Part shown: positions 5,991-13,162 of the stretch, piece after piece | Position numbering within the stretch: the first letter of the stretch is position 1 | Layout: every line of letters starts with the position of its first letter | From: Dehalococcoidia bacterium | GTDB lineage: Bacteria > Chloroflexota > Dehalococcoidia > Dehalococcoidales > BS750m-G39 | DNA: 17,861 nucleotides | Direction of reading: 5' to 3' | Assembly (NCBI GenBank): GCA_030615425.1 | Contig: JAUWZG010000015.1 | Location: forward strand, 1 to 17,861 | Notes under the pieces: generated by a model | The model's database searches: none | What the model saw: the letters and a program-made list of their open reading frames with translations, nothing else | What the model was told of the DNA's origin: nothing | Made by a program: the position numbers and the translations under genes

Positions 5991-7061
5991 ATGTGGGATA
6001 GATTAGAGCAAATAGAGAAGCATTACCAGGAGCTAGACCGGCAAATAGCCACCCCTGAGGTAGCCACTGACCTAAAGCGCTTGCAGGCATTGGCTCAGGA
6101 GAAGGCTAGTATTGAGGGCCTGGTAACCAAATACAGACAATACAAGGCAACCGCCAGGCAGCTAAAGGACACAAAAGCGATGCTTGACGGCGGGCTGGAT
6201 GAAGACATGAGCGCCCTGGCCAAGCAGGAGATAGAAAGCCTGGAGGCAAAGCTGGACAGTCAACTTGGCGAGCTAAAGCTTGCCCTTCTACCCAAGGATG
6301 CCAATGATGACCGAGACATCATTATGGAAATCCGGGCTGGAGCCGGTGGCGATGAAGCCGGATTGTTTGCCGCCGACCTCTTCCGCATGTATACCCGCTA
6401 TGCTCAATCCAAGGGCTGGGAAACAGACATTATTGACAGCAATGAGAGCGGCATCGGCGGTTTTAAGGAAATTATATTTGAGATAAAGGGCAGGGGCGCC
6501 TTCAGCCGTCTGAAATACGAGCGAGGGGTGCATCGGGTACAGCGGGTGCCCGTCACCGAATCTTCAGGCAGACTTCATACCTCAACCGCTACTGTAGCTG
6601 TTCTCCCCCAGGCCGATGAGATAGAGGTGAACATCAATCCTGACGACCTTAAAATTGACTTCTACCACAGTCGGGGGGCGGGGGGACAACATGTAAATAA
6701 GGTAGCCACCGCCGTCCGCATCACCCACCTGTCTACCGGCATAGTAAGCACCTGCCAGGATGAACGCTCACAGCTAAGAAACAGGATGAAGGCGATGGCT
6801 GTGCTCCGAGCCCGACTCCTGGATTCGGAGCAGCGCAAACAGGAGGAGAAAATCACCCAACAGCGCCGCTCCCAGGTGGGCACCGGCGACCGCGCCGAAA
6901 AGATAAGAACCTACAATTTCCCTCAAGACCGCATTTCCGACCACCGCATTGGTCTAACCCTGCGTAACCTTCCTCGAACTCTGGACGGGGAGCTTGACGA
7001 GCTCATCGACGCCCTTGCCACCAGCGACCTGTCAAAACGGCTGGAGGGGCAACTGGCGTGA
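5991..7061 (+). CDS. prfA: peptide chain release factor 1
   Basis: This factor reads UAA and UAG stop codons in the ribosomal A site and triggers hydrolysis of peptidyl-tRNA. The catalytic GGQ motif is at residues 231-233 within SRGAGGQHVNK, and the tripeptide that reads the stop codon is PVT (187-189) in PVTESSGRLHTS, which marks RF1 rather than RF2 (SPF). The length of 356 residues is normal for RF1. The N-terminal coiled coil (about 1-95) is intact. It heads an operon: its TGA overlaps the GTG start of prmC by 4 nt, and PrmC methylates the glutamine of the GGQ motif. A clear promoter and short leader precede it. Confidence 0.97.
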   Translation: MWDRLEQIEKHYQELDRQIATPEVATDLKRLQALAQEKASIEGLVTKYRQYKATARQLKDTKAMLDGGLDEDMSALAKQEIESLEAKLDSQLGELKLALLPKDANDDRDIIMEIRAGAGGDEAGLFAADLFRMYTRYAQSKGWETDIIDSNESGIGGFKEIIFEIKGRGAFSRLKYERGVHRVQRVPVTESSGRLHTSTATVAVLPQADEIEVNINPDDLKIDFYHSRGAGGQHVNKVATAVRITHLSTGIVSTCQDERSQLRNRMKAMAVLRARLLDSEQRKQEEKITQQRRSQVGTGDRAEKIRTYNFPQDRISDHRIGLTLRNLPRTLDGELDELIDALATSDLSKRLEGQLA

Positions 7062-7912
7062 CCCTTAAAACAGCTCTCAGTCGTGCCAGGGACACCCTCG
7101 CTGGAAATAATATTGAGGATGCCCCTCTGGAGGGCGAGCTTCTACTCAGGCATGCCCTAAACATAAGCCGAACCCAGCTATATCTAGACCTGGACCATGA
7201 ATTAAGCCCCAAACAAGAGGAAACCTTCTGGCGACTGGTCGAACGCCGCTTAAATGGCGAGCCCACTGCATACACAACCGGGCATCGGGAATTCTACGGG
7301 CTTGATTTCTATGTCGACCGCCGCGTCCTCATCCCCCGACCGGAAAGCGAGCTGCTGGTAGAGGTAGCTCTCGGTCTGGCTCAAAATCACCACTTGCCCA
7401 CAATAGCCGACATTGGCACCGGCTGTGGAGCTATTGCCGTCAGCCTGGCACTTGAGCTCCCCCAAGCCAGGATTTACGCCACCGATATATCAGCTGCCGC
7501 CCTTGAGGTGGCCCTGGTTAACTGCCAAAAACATGGGGTAGCAGATAGAGTTCATCTCCTCCAGGGCGATATGCTTGACCCCCTCCTTGAGCCGGTTGAC
7601 CTTATAATAGCCAACCTCCCTTATGTCAAGGAGTCGGAAATAACCTCAATGAGGTTTGAGCCGCGGCTGGCGCTTGATGGCGGCCCAGAGGGAACGGAAA
7701 GAATACGCCAGCTATGCCGACAGGCGGATAGCAAGCTATCAGCCGGCGGCTTTCTGCTTCTGGAGATTGGACAGGGACAGAGAGAGGCGGTAACCACCTT
7801 CCTGCACACCCTCTTCCCCGATGGCAAAATAGAGGTCTTGCCTGACTTGAGCGGCATAGAGCGGGTGATAAGCCTCAGCTTAACCGCCAGCAAACACAAG
7901 GTGGCCAGATAA
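7058..7912 (+). CDS. prmC: release factor glutamine methyltransferase
   Basis: It methylates the side-chain amide of the GGQ glutamine in release factors RF1 and RF2, using SAM. The N-terminal helical domain (about 1-75) is followed by PRPESE at 93-98, the SAM-binding ADIGTGCGAIA at 117-127, an acidic TD at 142-143 and the substrate motif at 186-189. That motif reads NLPY instead of the usual NPPY; the asparagine, second proline and tyrosine that hold the amide are kept. The start is GTG in a GTGA overlap with prfA, with GGAGGGG about 10 nt upstream as the ribosome binding site. At 284 residues it has the normal length. Partner of prfA both in the genome and in function. Confidence 0.93.
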   Translation: MTLKTALSRARDTLAGNNIEDAPLEGELLLRHALNISRTQLYLDLDHELSPKQEETFWRLVERRLNGEPTAYTTGHREFYGLDFYVDRRVLIPRPESELLVEVALGLAQNHHLPTIADIGTGCGAIAVSLALELPQARIYATDISAAALEVALVNCQKHGVADRVHLLQGDMLDPLLEPVDLIIANLPYVKESEITSMRFEPRLALDGGPEGTERIRQLCRQADSKLSAGGFLLLEIGQGQREAVTTFLHTLFPDGKIEVLPDLSGIERVISLSLTASKHKVAR

Positions 7913-8493
7913 TGGGGGCTAGCTCTACCATGGTCTCGGCAATACTCCTGGCCGCCGGCGAAGCCAAACGCATGGGTGAGCTCAAGCAACTGATGCCCCT
8001 GGGCAACACTACTATGGTGGAACAAACCATTGATAACCTTCTTGGTTCCGGGGTAAGCGAGGTCATCGTAGTGCTGGGGCATAAAGCCGAAGAGGTAAGG
8101 AAGAGAATAGTCAGCAGGCCGGTCAAGATGGCGGTAAACCCGACCTACCGCCAGGGTATGGGCACCTCCATAGCCGCCGGCCTAAAATTCGTTGATAGCC
8201 GAGCCCAGGCAGTCATGCTCACCCTGGCTGATCAGCCCTTTATTAATAGCCAGACCATCAACCGCCTGATAGAGGAATTTGAAAGTCACAATAAAGGGAT
8301 TGCCATCCCCACCTATAAGGGTAGAAGAGGACACCCGCTTATCTTCTCCATAAAATATAAAACTCAGCTATCCCGGTTAAAGGGCGATATCGGGGGCAGA
8401 GAGATAATCAAGCGTCACCCTGAAGACGTCCTGGAAGTAGCCGTTGACTGCGAAGGCATCGTTTTCGACATCGATACTTTGCCCCAGTCTTGA
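7912..8493 (+). CDS. MobA-like NTP transferase (MocA/CoxC-type cytidylyltransferase family)
   Basis: A nucleotidyltransferase of the GT-A fold that in its family attaches CMP or GMP to molybdopterin; which nucleotide and substrate it uses here cannot be told from the sequence. Visible motifs are the nucleotide-binding LLAAGEAKRMG (11-22) with following K25, GMGTSIAAG (82-90), the metal-binding LADQP (105-109), GRRGHP (137-142), GDIGGRE (158-164) and DIDTL (186-190), the usual set of the MocA/CoxC group. The start ATG overlaps the prmC stop by 1 nt (TAATG) and has AAGGTGG at 7898-7904. A second in-frame ATG at 7930 is closer to the conserved start of the fold and cannot be excluded. No molybdoenzyme gene is in the window, so the link to molybdenum cofactor rests on family alone. 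Confidence 0.8.
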   Translation: MGASSTMVSAILLAAGEAKRMGELKQLMPLGNTTMVEQTIDNLLGSGVSEVIVVLGHKAEEVRKRIVSRPVKMAVNPTYRQGMGTSIAAGLKFVDSRAQAVMLTLADQPFINSQTINRLIEEFESHNKGIAIPTYKGRRGHPLIFSIKYKTQLSRLKGDIGGREIIKRHPEDVLEVAVDCEGIVFDIDTLPQS

Positions 8494-8518
8494 CACATAA
8501 GCGCCCCGATGCTAAATT
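8490..8518 (+). promoter_or_regulatory. promoter of etfBA
   Basis: A perfect -35 box TTGACA (8490-8495), a 17-bp spacer and a -10-like TAAATT (8513-8518). The -35 box covers the stop codon (TGA 8491-8493) of the upstream transferase gene. An AGGAGGA ribosome binding site at 8556-8562 serves the ATG at 8572. Confidence 0.6.
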
Positions 8519-8571
8519 AATCAATTGGGTTTTTTACTGAAGGCAAGCAGTAAGCAGGAGGAACGAGCACT

Positions 8572-9372
8572 ATGAATATGATTGTCTGCATCAAGCAAGT
8601 GATTGACCCCGAGGCACCCCCCGCCAGCTTCAAGATTGACTCTTCCAGCAATAAGGTGGTGCCGCCCCAGGGGGTATCGCCGGTAATTGACCCCTATGCC
8701 GAATATGGTGTTGAGGCAGCGCTAAGAATTAAGGATGCCATGGGGGGTAAAATCACTGCTATCAGCCTGGGCACAAACCAGAGCAGGGATATAGTTAAAA
8801 AGCCGCTGGCTATGGGGGCTGATGAGCTCATCCTATTGGAGGATGAAGCCTTTGATGAGGGTGATAGCTGGTCAACAGCCTATGCCCTGGCCATGGCCAT
8901 CAAGAAGCTCGGCGAATACGATATCGTCTTCTGCGGCCGGGAGGCTTCTGACTGGAATGCGGGACAGGTAGGCTCAGGCATTGCCGAGATACTGGGGCTA
9001 CCCAGTGTAACCCTGGCCAAGAAGATAGACATCAGCGATGGCAAGGCAAGAATAGAGAGGGTAACCGATGAAGGCTATGAGGTGATTGAGGTATCTTTAC
9101 CCGCCCTGGTTACGGTAAGCAATGAGATTGGTGAACCCCGCTACCCCACCATAAAGGGGATTATGGCAGCTAAAAAGAAGGAGCCAATTATCTGGAAACC
9201 AGTCGATACAGGGGTCGAGGTCTCTCAGATAGGGGCTGCTGGCAGGCACACCAAGCTGCTAAAATTGTTCCAACCAGTCCGCGAAGGGAAATGCGAGATT
9301 ATTGAAGGCAAAAGCCCTGAGGAGGCAGCAGCTAATCTAGCCCTAAAACTAAGGGAATCTAAGATATTGTAA
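8572..9372 (+). CDS. etfB: electron transfer flavoprotein, beta subunit
   Basis: Small subunit of the heterodimeric flavoprotein that carries electrons between acyl-CoA-type dehydrogenases and a quinone or ferredoxin-linked acceptor. The start MNMIVCIKQVIDPE, the nucleotide-binding CGREASDWNAGQVG (121-134) and the ETF-beta signature around LPALVTVSNEIGEPRYP (176-192) identify it; 266 residues is typical. It is followed 12 nt later by etfA with its own ribosome binding site. The physiological partners (an acyl-CoA dehydrogenase, ETF-quinone oxidoreductase or FixCX) are not in the window. The sequence alone does not settle whether it belongs to a bifurcating group. Confidence 0.93.
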   Translation: MNMIVCIKQVIDPEAPPASFKIDSSSNKVVPPQGVSPVIDPYAEYGVEAALRIKDAMGGKITAISLGTNQSRDIVKKPLAMGADELILLEDEAFDEGDSWSTAYALAMAIKKLGEYDIVFCGREASDWNAGQVGSGIAEILGLPSVTLAKKIDISDGKARIERVTDEGYEVIEVSLPALVTVSNEIGEPRYPTIKGIMAAKKKEPIIWKPVDTGVEVSQIGAAGRHTKLLKLFQPVREGKCEIIEGKSPEEAAANLALKLRESKIL

Positions 9373-9384
9373 GGAGACAAACTT

Positions 9385-10383
9385 ATGGCTGAATATAAAG
9401 GTGTGATGATTTTTGGCGAGGCTACGGAAGGCAAACTGGCAGCAATCGCTACCGAGCTATTGGGTTGCGGTAGAAAGCTGGCTGATGACCTGGGACAGGA
9501 ACTATCCGCCGTCTTAGTAGGCAGTGGCATAAGCAACCTAGCTCAGGAAGCTATTGCCTTTGGCGCCGATAAAGCCTATATCGTTGACGACCCACTGCTT
9601 CAAGATTATCAAACCGATTCCTACGTATCAGTTACGGAAAAGGTAGTGGGGCAGGCGATGCCGCAGGTTCTCCTTCTGGGGCAGACCTCTATCGGTCGTG
9701 ACCTGGCACCCAGACTAGCTTTCCGGCTGAATACGGCTGCTTCTTTGGGCTGCCTGGAGCTGGCTATTGACCTTGAGTCAAAGCTACTGCTGCAGACCAA
9801 GCCTGTCTATGGAGGGAATGCTCAAGCTGTCTTCACCTGCCAGTCCTACCCACAAATAGCCACCGTTAGAGCCAAGGCAATGGCGCCGCTGGAGCCAGAC
9901 CAGTCAAGAAAAGGGGAAGTAATCACTGTTGACGCTGGTCTAGACCCCTCGGCAATAAGAACCAAAGTGCTGGAGAAGGTGCTAGAAAAGGTGGAGGGGA
10001 TAAGGCTTGAGGATGCTGAGGTGGTAGTAAGTGGAGGTAGAGGCATTGGCAGTGCCGAAGGTTTCGCCCAGTTAGAGGAACTGGCCAGGATGCTGAAGGG
10101 GGCAGTGGGAGCTACCCGACCCCCCTGTGATAACGAGTGGATGCCAGCCGGGGCACAGGTAGGGCTTACCGGCAAGATTGTTACCCCTGACCTATACATA
10201 GCCGTAGCCCTCTCCGGTTCCAGCCAGCACATGTCCGGCTGCTCCGGCTCCAAGACCATAGTCGCCATAAATAAAGACCCTGAGGCAAATATCTTCCGGG
10301 AAGCCCGCTTCGGCATAGTGGGCGACTGGAAAAAAGCCCTACCCGCCTTCACCGAGAAGCTCAAGGAACTGCTCGCTGGGTAA
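9385..10383 (+). CDS. etfA: electron transfer flavoprotein, alpha subunit
   Basis: Large ETF subunit, binding the electron-shuttling FAD in its C-terminal domain. The FAD site is recognisable as GATRPPCDNEWMP (242-254), QVGLTGKIV (258-266), SGSSQHMSG (277-285) and VAINKDPEANIF (293-304). The N-terminal domain (about 1-200) starts EYKGVMIFGEA. At 332 residues the length is normal. Compared with the common GASRAAVD motif, the first FAD loop carries GATRPPCD with a cysteine near the flavin, and SGSSQH replaces the common SGAIQH. AAGGAGA at 9371-9377 overlaps the etfB stop and serves as ribosome binding site; the pair is one operon. Confidence 0.94.
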   Translation: MAEYKGVMIFGEATEGKLAAIATELLGCGRKLADDLGQELSAVLVGSGISNLAQEAIAFGADKAYIVDDPLLQDYQTDSYVSVTEKVVGQAMPQVLLLGQTSIGRDLAPRLAFRLNTAASLGCLELAIDLESKLLLQTKPVYGGNAQAVFTCQSYPQIATVRAKAMAPLEPDQSRKGEVITVDAGLDPSAIRTKVLEKVLEKVEGIRLEDAEVVVSGGRGIGSAEGFAQLEELARMLKGAVGATRPPCDNEWMPAGAQVGLTGKIVTPDLYIAVALSGSSQHMSGCSGSKTIVAINKDPEANIFREARFGIVGDWKKALPAFTEKLKELLAG

Positions 10384-10449
10384 AAATATTTGATTTTGAC
10401 CTGTAGCCTTGATATGATACTGAAATAATTCATGCAAGGGGGCAAAGTA

Positions 10450-11316
10450 ATGAAAATAGGAAGAACCATCTGTTTCTGTATCTTGCTAGCCAGCTTACTG
10501 ACTCTTTTTTCGTCAAGCCCCGCTTTAGCTCAGGAAGAGGAGGAAAAGATTGAGCTGATCACCTCCTACTACAAGCTGGAGATAATCTCTGGGCAAAGCG
10601 CTGAGTTTAATGTGGAGCTGAACTACCAAGGGGATGAGGCTCGTATCTTTGACCTGGTGGCTACCGGACCCACGGACTGGTCGACATATATTACCCCAGC
10701 CTTTTCCGCAGGCACACAGATACTGGACATCAGGATTGAGCCACCGCTGCCCGACGAAACTTATAGTACAGAGAGGATAGCTGTTCACACTGCCCCCGCC
10801 TATGGGCTTATGCCTGAGCCCGGGGAATACCAGATAACCGTGGAGGCAGCCTCAGGAGAGATCAAGGGTACCATTCAGCTCACGGTGGTAGTGACGGCTC
10901 GGTACACCCTGTCTCTAAGCACACTTGATGGGCGCCTTAGCACCACGGCTACCGCGGGCAAGGACAATTACTTCTCAGTAGTGGTATTCAACGGAGGCTC
11001 AGCGGCTATTGATGATATCAACTTCTCCACCAATAAACCGAGGGGGTGGACAATTGAATTCTCCCAAGACGCGATAAGTTCACTGGAGGCTGGTGATTTT
11101 CAAACAATAGACTTGAATATTAAGCCGCCAGCCGACACCATATCCGGCGATTATGAAATCCTACTCAGAGCCTCAGGAAAGCAGGCTCCAGCAAATGAGC
11201 TTAAGATTAGGGTTACAGTGAAGACATCTGCCCTCTGGGGGTGGTTTGGAGTTGGCATCATCGTGCTGGTCATCGCTGGCTTAGCCTTTATCTTTATGCG
11301 ATTTAGCAGACGGTAA
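10450..11316 (+). CDS. secreted, membrane-anchored NEW3-domain protein (ABC exporter partner)
   Basis: The protein starts with a signal peptide (MKIGRTICFCILLASLLTLF, cleavage expected after SSPALA). It continues with two beta-sandwich modules of the NEW3/COG1470 type (about residues 35-135 and 145-255 from this start, the second with VVVFNGGSAAIDDINFS and the ending GDYEILLRASG) and ends in a transmembrane helix (WGWFGVGIIVLVIAGLAFIF) with basic residues inside. The bulk is therefore outside the cytoplasmic membrane, held by its C terminus. The upstream in-frame ATG at 10432 is rejected because the Shine-Dalgarno AGGGGG at 10437-10442 lies between it and the ATG at 10450. The gene is followed after 3 nt by an ABC ATPase and then a permease, so it probably works with that transporter. 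The substrate is unknown. Confidence 0.75.
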   Translation: MKIGRTICFCILLASLLTLFSSSPALAQEEEEKIELITSYYKLEIISGQSAEFNVELNYQGDEARIFDLVATGPTDWSTYITPAFSAGTQILDIRIEPPLPDETYSTERIAVHTAPAYGLMPEPGEYQITVEAASGEIKGTIQLTVVVTARYTLSLSTLDGRLSTTATAGKDNYFSVVVFNGGSAAIDDINFSTNKPRGWTIEFSQDAISSLEAGDFQTIDLNIKPPADTISGDYEILLRASGKQAPANELKIRVTVKTSALWGWFGVGIIVLVIAGLAFIFMRFSRR

Positions 11317-11319
11317 AAG

Positions 11320-12255
11320 ATGGGCAAGAAGATAGTAGTAGAGACCCAAGAGCTAACCAAGAGGTATGACGGCACTACTGTAGTTGACCACCTCAATCTC
11401 CACATCGCTGAGAATGAGGTATTCGGCTTACTCGGACCCAATGGCGCCGGCAAAACTACCACCATCCTCATGCTGCTGGGACTGACTGAGCCGGCATCAG
11501 GCACCGCCCGAGTATATGGCTTTGACTCCACCAGAGAGCCGCTCAAGGTGAAGCGCCTGGCTGGATACCTGCCGGAAAAGGTGGGATTCTATGAGACCCT
11601 CACCGCCAGAGAGAACCTTAGATTCATTGCCGAGCTCAATAACATTAGCTACGCTGAGTCTAACCGCCAGATTGAACAAATATTAGAGGCAGTGGGCATT
11701 GCTGACATGGCTGACACAGCCGTGGGTAAGTTTTCCCGCGGAATGAAGCAGCGCCTGGGCATAGCTGATGTATTGATCAAAAACCCAAAGGTAGCCATTC
11801 TTGATGAGCCTACCGCCGGACTCGACCCGGAAGGGATTAACCAAGTCCTCGACCTGATAGTCAACTTGTCTAAAGCGGGGACGACGGTAGTCCTCTCCTC
11901 CCACCGGCTCTACGAAGTGCAGAGGGTATGCCACAGTATAGGGATACTATCCAAGGGCAAAATGGTGGTCGAGGGTTCTTTAGACGAGCTGGGCAGAAAG
12001 GCTCTCGCCGAAGGTCGCTACAGAATAGAGGTGGAAACCGCCGAGCCAAGCCCGCAACTGGTAAAGGTTATCAACAAAATCAGCGGAGTAAGAAAGGTAG
12101 AAGCCAAAGGTAACCGGCTGCAAATAACCACTGATTCCGACCTGAGGGCTGAGATTTCTAAAGCAGTGGTAGGGAGCGGCGCACCACTAATTCAGGTGAA
12201 GATCCAGGAGTTCTCCCTGGATGATATCTATATGAAGTATTTCCACGAAGGTTAA
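11320..12255 (+). CDS. ABC transporter ATP-binding protein (ABC-2 exporter type)
   Basis: Nucleotide-binding subunit that powers the permease encoded next. Walker A is GPNGAGKT (39-46), the signature motif is FSRGMKQR (138-145), Walker B with catalytic glutamate is VAILDEP (158-164), and the switch histidine is H195 in SSHR. At the usual Q-loop position the sequence is GYLPEKVGFYETLT, with glutamate where glutamine is common; this is frequent in the CcmA/NosF-type subgroup. A C-terminal extension from about 230 has the small ferredoxin-like tail of that subgroup. The start lies 3 nt after the NEW3-protein stop with no good ribosome binding site, so translational coupling is likely. Confidence 0.9.
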   Translation: MGKKIVVETQELTKRYDGTTVVDHLNLHIAENEVFGLLGPNGAGKTTTILMLLGLTEPASGTARVYGFDSTREPLKVKRLAGYLPEKVGFYETLTARENLRFIAELNNISYAESNRQIEQILEAVGIADMADTAVGKFSRGMKQRLGIADVLIKNPKVAILDEPTAGLDPEGINQVLDLIVNLSKAGTTVVLSSHRLYEVQRVCHSIGILSKGKMVVEGSLDELGRKALAEGRYRIEVETAEPSPQLVKVINKISGVRKVEAKGNRLQITTDSDLRAEISKAVVGSGAPLIQVKIQEFSLDDIYMKYFHEG

Positions 12256-12262
12256 CTAAGAA

Positions 12263-13159
12263 ATGATAACCATCCTGCGAAAAGAACTGGCTGATTATTT
12301 CACCAGCATAAGATGTTTCATATTATTTCTCTTAGTATTTGTTGCCAGCGCAGTAGCGATTTATGCTGCTCATCAGGGAATTCGTGGGCCAATCACTGAA
12401 ACCGGCTTTGTTTTCATAAGATTGTTTACTACCGGGGAAGACATACCTTCGCTGACCATCTTCATTGCTCTCCTCATCCCCGTAATAGGGATAGCCCTTG
12501 GCTTTGATGCCATAAACAGTGAGCGCTCCAGCGGCACTCTGAATCGAATCTTGTCCCAGCCTATCTACAGAGACAGTGTAATTAACGGAAAATTCCTGGC
12601 CGGTATGGTTACCCTGTCTATCATGATAGGGGCTACCATACTACTAGTTGGAGGCTACGGTCTGAGAATGATTGGAGTGCCACCAACCGCCGAGGAAATC
12701 ATCAGGCTCTTTATCTTCTTCGTTTCTGCCGTTATCTATGGGGCCTTTTGGATGGGTTTAGCCATCCTTTTCTCTGTTTTATTCCGCAGCTTGGCTATTT
12801 CTCTGCTATGCCCGCTCGCCATCTGGATATTGCTCGGCATCCCCGCTTCCGTTTTCAACCCCTATATTAATTTCATAGTGCCAGCCGTAACCGACTCTAT
12901 AGGGACGGCCATAATGTTAGGCCGGCTTTCCCCCTATTTTTTGTTCGGAGAGTCTACTGCTGCGCTGCTTGACCCATCATTCAGAGGTCTAGGAATATTA
13001 ACCGCCAGCGATACAACAGGAATGCTACTTAATCCCCTCTCCTTAGACCAGAGCCTTCTCATCGTCTGGCCACAGCTCACGGTTTTGATAGGGCTAACTG
13101 CTATCTGCTTCGCCATCAGCTACGTGGTCTTTATGAGGCAGGAGATAAGAGCTACTTAA
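12263..13159 (+). CDS. ABC-2 type permease
   Basis: Membrane subunit of the exporter. About six transmembrane helices can be drawn: 17-37, 62-80, 112-131, 148-172, 177-196 and 272-292. The cytoplasmic stretch INSERSSGTLNRILSQPIYR (84-103), followed by GK (109-110), is the hallmark of NosY/ABC-2 permeases. The gene starts 7 nt after the ATPase stop and ends 3 nt before the stop of the convergent EF-G-like gene, leaving no room for an ordinary terminator between them. With the NEW3 protein it forms a three-gene operon of the type also seen for NosFY-like and gliding-related systems. The cargo cannot be inferred. Confidence 0.87.
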   Translation: MITILRKELADYFTSIRCFILFLLVFVASAVAIYAAHQGIRGPITETGFVFIRLFTTGEDIPSLTIFIALLIPVIGIALGFDAINSERSSGTLNRILSQPIYRDSVINGKFLAGMVTLSIMIGATILLVGGYGLRMIGVPPTAEEIIRLFIFFVSAVIYGAFWMGLAILFSVLFRSLAISLLCPLAIWILLGIPASVFNPYINFIVPAVTDSIGTAIMLGRLSPYFLFGESTAALLDPSFRGLGILTASDTTGMLLNPLSLDQSLLIVWPQLTVLIGLTAICFAISYVVFMRQEIRAT

Positions 13160-13162
13160 GTT

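Noticed and set aside
10432..10449. Upstream ATG of the NEW3 protein
   Set aside because: It precedes the Shine-Dalgarno sequence; starting at 10450 gives a normal signal peptide.
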